This document shows, in pieces, positions 1-6,583 of a stretch of DNA of 10,275 bases. The stretch spans positions 1 to 10,275 of the forward strand of contig CBDUQP010000118.1 of NCBI GenBank assembly GCA_965369385.1, given 5' to 3'. The stretch comes from CBDUQP01 sp965369385 (GTDB lineage: Bacteria; Planctomycetota; Phycisphaerae; SM23-33). The notes beneath the pieces were generated by a model. It was not told where the DNA came from. It did not search any database and saw nothing but the letters and a program-made list of their open reading frames with translations. Within the stretch, counting starts at the first letter, position 1, and the number at the start of each line of letters is the position of its first letter. A program made the translations under genes and the position numbers.

Positions 1-2
1 CC

Positions 3-890
3 GGTAGCGAAGAGGGGTGCATCTTTTTCGCGGAGGATGTTCTTTCTTTGCCCGGCAAGGCGGCTGAGATGTCTGCGCGTGTGAAGAAGGTGACGTCGGT
101 AAGGAAGAAGATTGAGGGGTTGACGATAGGTTTCTTCCACAAGGGCAAGCGGGTGGGGACAGCTATCACCGGTCCGAAAGGCTGGGCAAGCTGCACGTGG
201 CGTCCGCCGGGCGTGGGGATGTATGAGCTGCAAGCACGTATAGAACGGGTCTCGCGCGAGAAGGACTACGAACTGCTCGAAATGAAGCCGACGTTCTTTC
301 TCGTTTGCGTGCGCAAGAAGAATGCTCCATTCGTGGTTGTCGATCTGGACTATACAGTAGCCGACGGCAACATTGCCATGGTGATAATTAACAAGGTCAA
401 GCCGATGGCCGGCTCGCCGACGGTGCTGAAGCAAATCGCCAGGAAGTATACGATCATCTACGTTACACACCGGCCTCACGACCTGACTCGTGCGAGCAGG
501 AAATGGCTTGCAAAGCACAAGTATCCGGCCGGTCCGCTGTTTTTCGCCACTTCGCTGCAGACGCTCAAATCCAGCCACAAGTTCAAGGCGAGCAGGCTGG
601 CGACGCTGAAAGAGACTTTTTCGAACGTGGAGTTCGGAGTGGGCGACCGCCTGACCGATGCTCAGGCATACCGGGACAATGGTATGCGGGCGGTGTGGAT
701 ACCCAAGTACAGCCGCAGCAGCAAGCGAAGTATGACCAAGCTGCTGGAAGAACTGAGCAATATCAAGGACGACAGAATATCCATCGCCGACAACTGGACG
801 GACATCAGCGAGTCCGTGCTCAAAGGCAATCACGTCACGGCTGACCAGTTCGCCGAGCGGCTGCGAAAACGCATCAAGGCGCTGGACTGA
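3..890 (+). CDS. HAD-fold phosphatase-like protein with N-terminal Ig-like segment (5' partial)
   Basis: The reading frame is open from the first complete codon and has no stop upstream, so the gene is probably cut by the window edge. A TTG at 48 is the first available start, but the residues encoded before it (ending EDVLSLPGK) look like part of the same beta-sandwich, which argues against it. The first 100 or so residues resemble an Ig-like domain (GLTIGFFHKGKRVGTAITG). A HAD hydrolase domain follows. Motif I is DLDYT, with the nucleophile Asp codon at 342 and the second Asp at 348. Motif II is the Thr of IYVTHRP. Motif IV is GDRLTDAQAY, with Asp codons at 645 and 657. The GDR-TD-AY form recalls the LNS2/lipin branch of HAD phosphatases. 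Phosphomonoester hydrolysis is therefore likely but the substrate is unknown. No membrane segment is visible in the part present. The gene ends in TGA. Confidence 0.65.
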   Translation, partial: GSEEGCIFFAEDVLSLPGKAAEMSARVKKVTSVRKKIEGLTIGFFHKGKRVGTAITGPKGWASCTWRPPGVGMYELQARIERVSREKDYELLEMKPTFFLVCVRKKNAPFVVVDLDYTVADGNIAMVIINKVKPMAGSPTVLKQIARKYTIIYVTHRPHDLTRASRKWLAKHKYPAGPLFFATSLQTLKSSHKFKASRLATLKETFSNVEFGVGDRLTDAQAYRDNGMRAVWIPKYSRSSKRSMTKLLEELSNIKDDRISIADNWTDISESVLKGNHVTADQFAERLRKRIKALD

Positions 891-931
891 GTGTTTCAGG
901 GATTTTCGGGGAGGCTATGTGTGTCTGGGAT

Positions 932-967
932 CCGGGGGCCGCGATCCTGCGGGTCTTATACCCCCGG
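932..967. repeat. Nested GC-rich stem-loop
   Basis: CCGGGGG (932-938) is exactly complementary to CCCCCGG (961-967). A second stem, CCGC (939-942) with GCGG (949-952), is nested directly inside with a 6-base loop. Another small hairpin follows at 980-992 (GCCCC-TTC-GGGGC). None is followed by a T-run, so this is not a standard intrinsic terminator. It may be a 3' end-stabilising structure for the HAD transcript or a dispersed GC-rich repeat. Confidence 0.4.
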
Positions 968-1160
968 CCAACTGCCTCGGCCCCTTCGGGGCGGACGGCA
1001 ACGACAGTAACGGCAACATGCGGGATCTTATGGTTGTGTTCGCGTCGGCAGTCAATCGCGGTATGGTATTTTCGGCGGTACTATCGATCATATTCTCGGG
1101 GTAGCTCCCTGGCAGGCGCATACGCGGTTTTGGAAATGGATCAAAGTGTATTGTGATGTC

Positions 1161-1189
1161 TTGACTGGGATGCGGTGGGGGGTTAGAGT
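1161..1189 (+). promoter_or_regulatory. Candidate sigma70 promoter for the GH20 gene
   Basis: TTGACT (1161-1166) and TAGAGT (1184-1189) are separated by 17 bases, the optimal spacing. Transcription would start near 1196, leaving a leader of about 60 bases to the ATG at 1256. The hexamers match the consensus at 5/6 and 4/6 positions. The placement also argues against the TTG at 1214 as translation start. Confidence 0.45.
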
Positions 1190-1255
1190 TCTGCCTGTTG
1201 CGGATATATCGTCTTGTCCGCGTCGGTTAGAGAGCCTATTTGGAAGGTGTGTGGT

Positions 1256-3121
1256 ATGCCCATTAAGACAGACAAACTGCTGATCCCCGTTCGCAAGTGC
1301 AAAGCTGGTTCGGGTACGTTCAACTGGCCGGCGGCTTGCGTGCTTGCGTCGGCGCGTTCGGCCGATACGCTTGCTCTGGGGCAGCTTCAGCGTGATGTGA
1401 AGAAATATGCACAGGTGTCGTGCAGGTGCGTGCAGGATGTGGTCAGCCCCGCGGCGGTCAGGATCACACGCAGCAAGGCAATCAAGGGCACCGAAGCCTA
1501 TCGCCTGACGATTTCCCCGGATGGCATCGAGATTCTAGCCTCGGCCGACGCCGGTGTGTATTACGGTGTCCAGACGCTGCGAGACCTGCTGCGGATTCAC
1601 GGTCGCAAGCTGCCTGCGGCGGTTATCGACGATTCGCCGCAATTTGTCCGCCGGGGCATATATCACGATTGCAGCCGCGGCAAGGTGCCGACCGTTCAGA
1701 CCGTCAAGGATCTCGTCGATCGTCTTGCACACTGGAAGCTCAATGAGCTTCAGCTCTATATCGAAAACGTATTCAAGTTCGCCAAGCATCCGCTCGTTGG
1801 GCGAGGATACAGTCCGTTCAGTGCTGCCGACATCCTTGAAATCCAGGAGCACTGCAAGAAGCATCATGTGCGTCTGGTCGGATCGCTGGCGAGTTTCGGG
1901 CATCTGGAGCATATCCTGAAACTGAAGCCCTACAGGCACCTCGGCGAGCTTCCCGGCACGCACGGGTGGGTAGGCGGAACCACGCTGTGTCCCGGTGATC
2001 CCGGTTCGATCAAGCTTATGAGCGATCTCTACGACGAGCTTCTGCCGCTGCACGAGGCCGACGATTTCAACGCGTGCTGTGACGAGACGTGGGAGCTGGG
2101 CAAGGGACGCAGCAAGAAACGTGCGGAGAAGCTGGGCATAGGCAAGGTATTTGCCGAACACGTGGTGAAGTTGCATGGTCTCTGCCAGAAGCACGGAAAG
2201 CGGCTGAATATCTGGGCCGACATCGTGCTGGAGCATCCCGAAATGCTCAAGCAGATCCCCAAGGATGTGGTGATGCTGAACTGGGAATACGAGGATCGCG
2301 GCGAGCGTATGGGACGCACCAAGGAGATTCAGGACGCAGGTTATCCGATAGTGGTCTGCCCGGGGACGGGCGGGTGGGTAACGCACGGTACGCGTTTGCG
2401 AAACGCCATGGGCAATGTTTCGAGCTTTGCCGCCGAAGGCGTGAAACGTGGGGCCGAGGGCCTGCTGAACACTGACTGGGGCGATGGCGGGCACAGGAAC
2501 ACGCTTGGCGTTAGCATGCACGGGTTCGCACACGGGGCGGCCCACGGTTGGTGTCACAAGAATGTTGATGACAAGGCATTCACGCAGCTTTTCTGCGAGA
2601 GCATGTTCGATCAGAAGAATACAAAACTGTCCAGCGCCATCAAGACACTTGGTGAAGTCGCAGTTCTCGCCGGCAGCGAGGGGTTCAAGGACTTCTACTG
2701 CAGTGGCACGTATCATGGAATCTACGAGCCGCTGGTTGACGCCGGCAAGCAGAAAGACGCTCCGATCAGCTTCGTGAATCCTGATGGTGCCAGGGCGGTA
2801 GTGGATTCACTGGGCAACGAGAGCATCTGGCCAGATGCGCCCAAGGGCCTGGACGCCTTTGATGTGCAGACGTTGAGTGAATATCGCCTTGCGGCGAGAA
2901 TGGATGTGTTTGCGGCTGGGCGCATTCTCACGGCCCAGGCTATTCGCCGCGGCGACAGTGTGAGCTCGAAGGAACTGTTGAAGCTTGCGGCCGCAACGAG
3001 CAGGATAACGGCTGACTTGAAGCGTCACTGGATGAAGCGAAGCCGCGTGTCACGGTTCGAGGATTTTGCGAAGAAGATGAAACGCTGCGAAGCCGAATGC
3101 CGAAAACTTGCGAAGAAGTAG
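1256..3121 (+). CDS. GH20-family beta-N-acetylhexosaminidase-like glycoside hydrolase
   Basis: This 621-residue protein probably removes terminal N-acetylhexosamine from oligosaccharides, although the exact sugar is not shown by the sequence. Residues about 1-125 form the non-catalytic GH20b-type alpha/beta domain (AYRLTISPDGIEI, then VYYGVQTLRDLL, the usual junction). A TIM barrel follows from about residue 130 (FVRRGIYHDCSRGKVP; WKLNELQLYIE). The catalytic Asp-Glu pair of GH20 is D276-E277 in NACCDETWELG, where classical enzymes have H-x-G-G-D-E. WADIVLEHPEM and LNTDWGDGGH are later barrel segments. The C-terminal ~130 residues are helical and basic at the end. No signal peptide is visible, so it is probably cytoplasmic. 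I chose ATG 1256, preceded by GGAAGG at 1242-1247 with 8-base spacing; a TTG at 1214 in the same frame is less likely. It stands alone behind its own promoter and converges on the amidohydrolase genes 23 bases away. Confidence 0.85.
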   Translation: MPIKTDKLLIPVRKCKAGSGTFNWPAACVLASARSADTLALGQLQRDVKKYAQVSCRCVQDVVSPAAVRITRSKAIKGTEAYRLTISPDGIEILASADAGVYYGVQTLRDLLRIHGRKLPAAVIDDSPQFVRRGIYHDCSRGKVPTVQTVKDLVDRLAHWKLNELQLYIENVFKFAKHPLVGRGYSPFSAADILEIQEHCKKHHVRLVGSLASFGHLEHILKLKPYRHLGELPGTHGWVGGTTLCPGDPGSIKLMSDLYDELLPLHEADDFNACCDETWELGKGRSKKRAEKLGIGKVFAEHVVKLHGLCQKHGKRLNIWADIVLEHPEMLKQIPKDVVMLNWEYEDRGERMGRTKEIQDAGYPIVVCPGTGGWVTHGTRLRNAMGNVSSFAAEGVKRGAEGLLNTDWGDGGHRNTLGVSMHGFAHGAAHGWCHKNVDDKAFTQLFCESMFDQKNTKLSSAIKTLGEVAVLAGSEGFKDFYCSGTYHGIYEPLVDAGKQKDAPISFVNPDGARAVVDSLGNESIWPDAPKGLDAFDVQTLSEYRLAARMDVFAAGRILTAQAIRRGDSVSSKELLKLAAATSRITADLKRHWMKRSRVSRFEDFAKKMKRCEAECRKLAKK

Positions 3122-3144
3122 CGTGCAGGCATGGACGTCAGTGT

Positions 3145-3915
3145 CTATGGGCGTTCGCCACTGAGCAGTAGGCTGATATTTTCTGAAGTAATGGCGCGGG
3201 CGGCATCCGGAAGGATGGCGTCCGTGTCTGCTTTCAGGACCGCTGATCTCGTGTATAAGAAGGGCGTGTGCGATCCGAAAACTATTCGATCGTGGGTGGT
3301 TCGCTCAAGCAGGCTGGTAAGAGTGTTCATTCTGTCGATGAAAGAGATATCGACGTAGACATTCCAACTGTTCAGGAGCAGACCGATTGCTTCGTTGAAA
3401 TATGCGCCCAGGCAGATGATAGAAACATCAGGGAAGCGTTCCGCCAGTTCGATCACCTCGTCACAACTGACGCCCGCAACCTGCATGAGGGGATACTGCG
3501 AACGCTCATCTTCCATTCGCATCTGTATCATTAGCGGCATGGACAGTTCGGCGAGAATCATCATCAGTTCACGAACAGCCGGAAGGGTCAGGGAGTAGTT
3601 GTGGTAATTCGGCAGAATGCGGATGGTGTGCACATTGTCGGTTGAGGCATATATCGCCATGCTGGTCTTCCAGTTAGCCAGCGTAGGATTGACCACGGGC
3701 ACCGGTTTAAGCAGGGGGTAGTCCTCGACCTGGTTTATCAGCAGATCGTTGAACATATCCGGGTCGGGGTGAAGTATTGTTTCGGTGGCTGATACCAGTG
3801 CTGTATTGATTTCTTCGTTGGCCAGGTGTTGCGAGAGCCCCGCTGCGCTGTTGTGGGCGAAGGTTTGGAACGGCCAGTTTCCCAGCCAGCAATTTGCATC
3901 AATCAGAGATTCCAA
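3145..3915 (-). CDS. Amidohydro_2-like TIM-barrel protein lacking metal ligands
   Basis: This protein of 256 residues aligns by eye along its whole length with the upstream-encoded amidohydrolase. Shared blocks include ERFPDVSII (159-167), VYVDIS (187-192) and IVFGS (211-215). Every residue that binds metal in the partner is replaced. The HxH near the N-terminus is N8-x-W10 in DANCWLGNWPF, the strand-4 Lys is R99, the strand-5 His is Q131, the strand-6 His is G170, and the final Asp is H216 in FGSHTPF. It is therefore unlikely to be a classical metal-dependent hydrolase. It could be a metal-independent enzyme, lactonase-like protein, sugar-binding protein or regulatory partner. The start is TTG at 3915, chosen because GAAAGG lies 8 bases upstream and the next downstream candidates would cut into the first strand. 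It overlaps the stop of the preceding gene by 13 bp, implying translational coupling. It is not obviously a pseudogene, since the frame is intact over its full length. Confidence 0.75.
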   Translation of the reverse strand: MESLIDANCWLGNWPFQTFAHNSAAGLSQHLANEEINTALVSATETILHPDPDMFNDLLINQVEDYPLLKPVPVVNPTLANWKTSMAIYASTDNVHTIRILPNYHNYSLTLPAVRELMMILAELSMPLMIQMRMEDERSQYPLMQVAGVSCDEVIELAERFPDVSIICLGAYFNEAIGLLLNSWNVYVDISFIDRMNTLTSLLERTTHDRIVFGSHTPFLYTRSAVLKADTDAILPDAARAITSENISLLLSGERP

Positions 3916-4667
3916 TTCAGGAGCCTTTCAGCGTTCTTTGCCAATAGCATTTCGCGTTCGTGTGTGCTCATGTCTGCGCCGAATATTCGCCCAAGTTGCG
4001 ATGCGAATCCGCGTTCTGGAGCGTCTGAACCATATAGTATTCGCTGAGGGCCGAGTATGCGCAGTGCATCCTCCACCGAGCCCGCCACCGGCTGGGCGCC
4101 GGATGAGTCAACGTACACATTCTCGCATTCCTGGATATCCAGCATTCCGCGAATACCGCAGGGCGTAAGGTGTGCCATTATTATGCTCACACCGGGGAAC
4201 CGCCTGGCGAGGTGGGCGATATCGGACGGGTCGGACTCCTGTCCGGTCTTGCCGGTTGACTTGTACCATGCGTGATGGAGAACCGGAACGTCCAAACGTT
4301 GGGCTTCTTCCATTATGGGGTCCAGGCGATCGTCGCGGGCGTTCACGTCAACTTCCAACTTGATACCGACGAAACCCTCGGCCACGATGCAGCGCTGGAT
4401 TTCTTCCTTGATGAACGCCAGGCCGTGCGATGGATTCAGGAAGCACATGCCCTTGAAGAAGTCCGGCCAGTTCTGGACGATGGCTATCGTGGAACTGTTG
4501 ATCTGATTGATTTGGTGCTCGTGACTGTTGTGACCGAACGCCAGAACATCTCCGAGCAGGCACACGCCGCCAATGCCGTAGCTCTCGGCGGTGGCCTTGA
4601 GCTCTTCGGCGTCGGCGAGCGGATCGTCGCTCAGTTTTGCATGTACGTGGACGTCAATAATCTTCAT
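3903..4667 (-). CDS. Amidohydrolase family 2 metal-dependent hydrolase
   Basis: This 254-residue TIM-barrel hydrolase belongs to the Amidohydro_2 type, whose members include lactonases, aromatic decarboxylases and amide or ester hydrolases. All expected ligands are visible: H7 and H9 in DVHVHAKL, K103 in GIKLE, H131/H132 in VLHHAWY, H166 in MAHLTP, and D215 in LYGSDAP. The frame runs open upstream to 5132, but the extra residues are low-complexity, unlike any domain. The barrel begins exactly at the ATG at 4667, where MKIIDVHVH is the normal N-terminus. GAAAGG lies 9 bases upstream. A candidate promoter at 4707-4736 would give a leader of about 33 bases. It is the first gene of a two-gene unit and overlaps the next gene by 13 bp. 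The substrate is unknown. Context (glycosidases, URO-D paralogue) is compatible with sugar lactone or aromatic side-group chemistry, but nothing in the sequence decides this. Confidence 0.85.
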   Translation of the reverse strand: MKIIDVHVHAKLSDDPLADAEELKATAESYGIGGVCLLGDVLAFGHNSHEHQINQINSSTIAIVQNWPDFFKGMCFLNPSHGLAFIKEEIQRCIVAEGFVGIKLEVDVNARDDRLDPIMEEAQRLDVPVLHHAWYKSTGKTGQESDPSDIAHLARRFPGVSIIMAHLTPCGIRGMLDIQECENVYVDSSGAQPVAGSVEDALRILGPQRILYGSDAPERGFASQLGRIFGADMSTHEREMLLAKNAERLLNWNL

Positions 4668-4706
4668 TCGCGCAAGCCTTTCTGCATAGCTCGTTTGTGC
4701 TGCATC

Positions 4707-4736
4707 ATTATCCGCTATTACCGGGGCTGCTGGCAA
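4707..4736 (-). promoter_or_regulatory. Candidate sigma70 promoter for the amidohydrolase pair
   Basis: On the minus strand TTGCCA (4736-4731) and GATAAT (4712-4707) are separated by 18 bases. Each hexamer matches the consensus at 5 of 6 positions. Transcription would start near 4700, about 33 bases before the ATG at 4667. This supports the short form of the amidohydrolase, since the upstream-extended frame would begin ahead of the promoter. Confidence 0.45.
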
Positions 4737-4830
4737 CCCTTCTTGAGGATACTTGAGCCACCATGATAACGAAAGCGATAACTGCGGCTGCGTTCGACGA
4801 TGCAAGAGCAGAGGCAATAGAGGTGTCTGA

Positions 4831-5100
4831 GGCGATCCTGCCCGTGAACTGAGCCTGGAAGAAATCGCCTCACCGTTCGCCGACGATTTGGGCAAGGCGT
4901 TTGCCAGCCTCACTCCCAGAGAAGTCAGGATATGCACGCAGATCCGCCGGGTATTGTCAACCAAGGACATAGCCCGTGCGGAGAATATCTCGATGGGAAC
5001 GGTAAGCCGACATCGCGAGAATATCCGCGGCAAGCTCGGCCTGAAACGCCAGCATCCCGGCCGCAGTGCTTCGGCCAAAGAGAAGTTCCATACGAAATAG
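4831..5100 (+). pseudogene. LuxR/GerE-type HTH fragment (decayed PAS-LuxR-like regulator)
   Basis: The frame after the TGA at 4828-4830 encodes ELSLEEIASPFADDL, followed by a clear LuxR/GerE DNA-binding helix-turn-helix: LTPREVRICTQI, STKDIARAENIS, then GTVSRHRENIRGKLGLK. The E-I-ASPFA-L lead-in and this HTH form are what is seen at the C-terminus of long PAS-LuxR sensor-regulators. Here no PAS or sensor domain is present and the frame is stopped just upstream. No ATG or GTG start lies between 4831 and the HTH; the only candidates are CTG 4849, CTG 4855 and TTG 4888, none with a good ribosome-binding site. A neighbouring frame (4763-4852) encodes a helix-like peptide ending EAIEVSEAIL, so a frameshift is possible. 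After the HTH the tail (KRQHPGRSASAKEKFHTK) is basic and unusual. A stand-alone small DNA-binding protein of about 70 residues from TTG 4888 is the alternative. Confidence 0.65.
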
Positions 5101-5220
5101 TTTTGGGGAGGCGAGACCGCGGTTGTGCTCATAGGTGCGCGTGTTGCCTGCCCGCTGTGGCGTGCAGGTTACCATCGCTCAGTGAGGGGGGACGCTGACG
5201 GTCGTGTGCGTTCTCCCGCG

Positions 5221-5257
5221 AAAAAAAGGGACAGTCCCCAACGACGAGACAGTCCCA
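5221..5257 (-). terminator. Rho-independent terminator of the URO-D-like gene
   Basis: Read on the minus strand, GGGACTGTCTC pairs with GGGACTGTCCC across a loop of about 7 bases. The stem has ten pairs, one of them G-U, and a single U-U mismatch, and is followed directly by seven T residues. It lies about 30 bases after the TAA-side end of the URO-D-like gene at 5286. The two arms are copies of the same near-palindrome, so each could also fold alone, less stably. On the plus strand there is no T-run directly after the stem, so it is one-directional. Confidence 0.75.
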
Positions 5258-5258
5258 A

Positions 5259-5278
5259 TTTTCGCTCGGTTTTCGCTC
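5259..5278. repeat. Short tandem direct repeat TTTTCGCTC
   Basis: TTTTCGCTC occurs at 5259-5267 and again at 5270-5278, separated by GG. The copies sit between the stop of the URO-D-like gene and its terminator hairpin. They are too short to assign a role. Confidence 0.4.
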
Positions 5279-5285
5279 ACACTTG

Positions 5286-6434
5286 CTATCCTTCGCGGCC
5301 GTTGATTCTGTAGTAATCTCGGCCTTCGGCGAATGTCTTGAGGTTTTCCCAGGGGACGCCTGGTGTTATGGAGCTGGACTGTCCGAGCATGAGCCCGGTT
5401 TTTGGGCCGTTTTCCACGAGCCACTTCATTTCCTTCTTCACGTCGTCAGGAGTGCCCATGGGCAGCGTTGTTGTGACGGAGACGCCGGCGATGATGAACA
5501 GGGGTTCGCCGTCTTTGGACTTCATCTTGCAGATCGCTTCGTAGTCCATACCGTCTTCATACTGGAAGCCCTGGAAGCCGCGTATGCCAACTTCCAGCAG
5601 GCGGGGTACCATCTCCATGAGGTTGCCGTCGCAATGCCAGATCATCTGGACGTCGGTATTCAGCATTGGCTCCAGGCAACGCGCGAAGTGGGGGAACCAC
5701 ATCTTATCGAGTGATTTGACATCCATCAGAGTGCCGCGAGAGTCGGCTATGTCGTGGTCCAGGCGATAGAGATTCGGCAGGTTGCCTTCCTTGTATGCCT
5801 GGGCGGCGGCGCGGTTGTTGATGAGTGCCAGGTCGGCCTGCAGTGAAAAGCCCTCTTCGATAACTTCCGGGTACAGGCCGTAGGCCATGAAGTAATTGGC
5901 GTAGCCGTAAGTGCTGTAGTAAAGGTTGGGGAACCTTATGAATCCGTATCCGGTCTTGAGAATATTCGGCCCGAACAATCCCTGTTCGTGGCGTTGTGCG
6001 GCAACTATTTCGGCAACTCTTGCGTCTTCCCACGCTTCATCGCATTCTTCGATCGACTTGCGAATGTCGGGGAACATGAACTTCTCCATATGTTCGACTG
6101 CGGCTTCGGGTGAGTCTATCAACATATCGTTAAGGACGATCTGTTTGACATCTGTGGTGGCGGTGCGCTGGCGATCTTCCTCGTAGCCCTGATTGCCCAT
6201 CGACATTGCGTTGTCGGGTATGAACTGGTCAATCATGCAGGTGTTGCATTCATGCTGCATCTTCAGGTAGACGCTGTGAGGATTCTTCTCGTAGCTGCCT
6301 TCAGGCATGCCTGCGAGGCGATCTATGAACCGGCGTTCCATGGGGTGCATTAACCACGTCGGGATTCCCTTGGTGGGCTTGTGGTTGATTGTGTCCAGGG
6401 CGAGTTGGGCGTTCTCTTGGAGATCAGGCAGCAT
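5286..6434 (-). CDS. Uroporphyrinogen decarboxylase (URO-D) superfamily protein
   Basis: The 382-residue protein has the URO-D/MtaA-type barrel architecture. The best landmark is IWHCDGNLMEMVPRLLEVGI (265-284), equivalent to the H-x-C/D-G-N segment that in corrinoid methyltransferase relatives contributes zinc or substrate contacts. It is followed by GFQGFQYEDGMD and, near the C-terminus, LMLGQSSSITPGVPWENL. GIPTWLMHPMERRF at the N-terminus corresponds to the region that positions substrate in true URO-D. Paralogues of this kind are often encoded in several copies near sugar and aromatic catabolism genes, and need not act in haem synthesis. A role in corrinoid-linked methyl transfer or another decarboxylation is possible but not shown; no corrinoid-binding protein is encoded beside it here. 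ATG 6434 is preceded by AAGGA with 8-base spacing. A promoter lies at 6513-6541 and a terminator at 5221-5257, so it looks monocistronic. Confidence 0.85.
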   Translation of the reverse strand: MLPDLQENAQLALDTINHKPTKGIPTWLMHPMERRFIDRLAGMPEGSYEKNPHSVYLKMQHECNTCMIDQFIPDNAMSMGNQGYEEDRQRTATTDVKQIVLNDMLIDSPEAAVEHMEKFMFPDIRKSIEECDEAWEDARVAEIVAAQRHEQGLFGPNILKTGYGFIRFPNLYYSTYGYANYFMAYGLYPEVIEEGFSLQADLALINNRAAAQAYKEGNLPNLYRLDHDIADSRGTLMDVKSLDKMWFPHFARCLEPMLNTDVQMIWHCDGNLMEMVPRLLEVGIRGFQGFQYEDGMDYEAICKMKSKDGEPLFIIAGVSVTTTLPMGTPDDVKKEMKWLVENGPKTGLMLGQSSSITPGVPWENLKTFAEGRDYYRINGREG

Positions 6435-6512
6435 GGGGGGCGTCCTTGGTCGCAGGCCGCGTGAGGTCGCTCGTGCGATTTTTCCTCAGCAGACTGTTTT
6501 GCGATTGTTGCG

Positions 6513-6541
6513 CTTATATTCCCGCACCTGCAAAACGACAA
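6513..6541 (-). promoter_or_regulatory. Candidate promoter for the URO-D-like gene
   Basis: On the minus strand TTGTCG (6541-6536) and TATAAG (6518-6513) are separated by exactly 17 bases. The hexamers match consensus at 4/6 and 5/6. The start of transcription would be near 6506, giving a leader of about 70 bases. Confidence 0.45.
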
Positions 6542-6555
6542 GAACCTATGCGCAA

Positions 6556-6583
6556 TTGTTGTCAAATCACCGTTTTTTATAAC
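6556..6583 (+). promoter_or_regulatory. Weak candidate promoter toward the isomerase-mannosidase genes
   Basis: TTGTTG (6556-6561) and TATAAC (6578-6583) are 16 bases apart. The -10 is good, the -35 is poor. The leader to ATG 6761 would be about 170 bases. A second weak pair, TTGCAT (6706-6711) and TGTAAC (6729-6734) spaced by 17, lies nearer the gene and overlaps the operator-like dyad, so the true promoter is uncertain. Confidence 0.3.

Larger units (their letters stand above)
891..1255. other. Intergenic region with GC-rich hairpins and a promoter
   Basis: This gap of 365 bases holds no convincing gene. Short open frames exist (for example 917-1156) but lack a ribosome-binding site and any recognisable protein pattern. 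The left part (930-995) is GC-rich and full of complementary segments, listed separately. The right part carries a sigma70-like promoter just ahead of the GH20 gene. No U-tract terminator for the upstream HAD gene was found. Confidence 0.6.
4668..5285. other. Gene-poor region between amidohydrolase and URO-D genes
   Basis: These 618 bases hold no intact gene. From left to right they contain the minus-strand promoter of the amidohydrolase pair (4707-4736), the plus-strand LuxR-type remnant (4831-5100), about 120 bases where I see nothing (5101-5220), the minus-strand terminator of the URO-D gene (5221-5257), and a short direct repeat (5259-5278). The mixture of a broken regulator and repeats looks like decayed sequence. 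Confidence 0.55.

Noticed and set aside
917..1156. 79-codon open frame between the HAD and GH20 genes
   Set aside because: No ribosome-binding site, a run of Arg, Tyr and Ser residues, and it covers the hairpin element.
1214..1255. TTG start for the GH20 gene
   Set aside because: It would begin only about 18 bases after the predicted transcription start and has no ribosome-binding site, whereas ATG 1256 has GGAAGG at good spacing.
1535..2716. 393-codon open frame on the minus strand opposite the GH20 gene
   Set aside because: It lies wholly inside a convincingly conserved plus-strand gene, has no recognisable protein pattern, and reflects codon bias of the real frame.
4272..4766. 164-codon plus-strand open frame across the amidohydrolase gene
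   Set aside because: It is antisense to a conserved minus-strand gene and overlaps its start; no family resemblance.
4668..5132. N-terminal extension of the metal-intact amidohydrolase
   Set aside because: The frame is open, but the added residues are serine, arginine and leucine-rich without a domain; the barrel starts at ATG 4667, which has a ribosome-binding site and a promoter just upstream.
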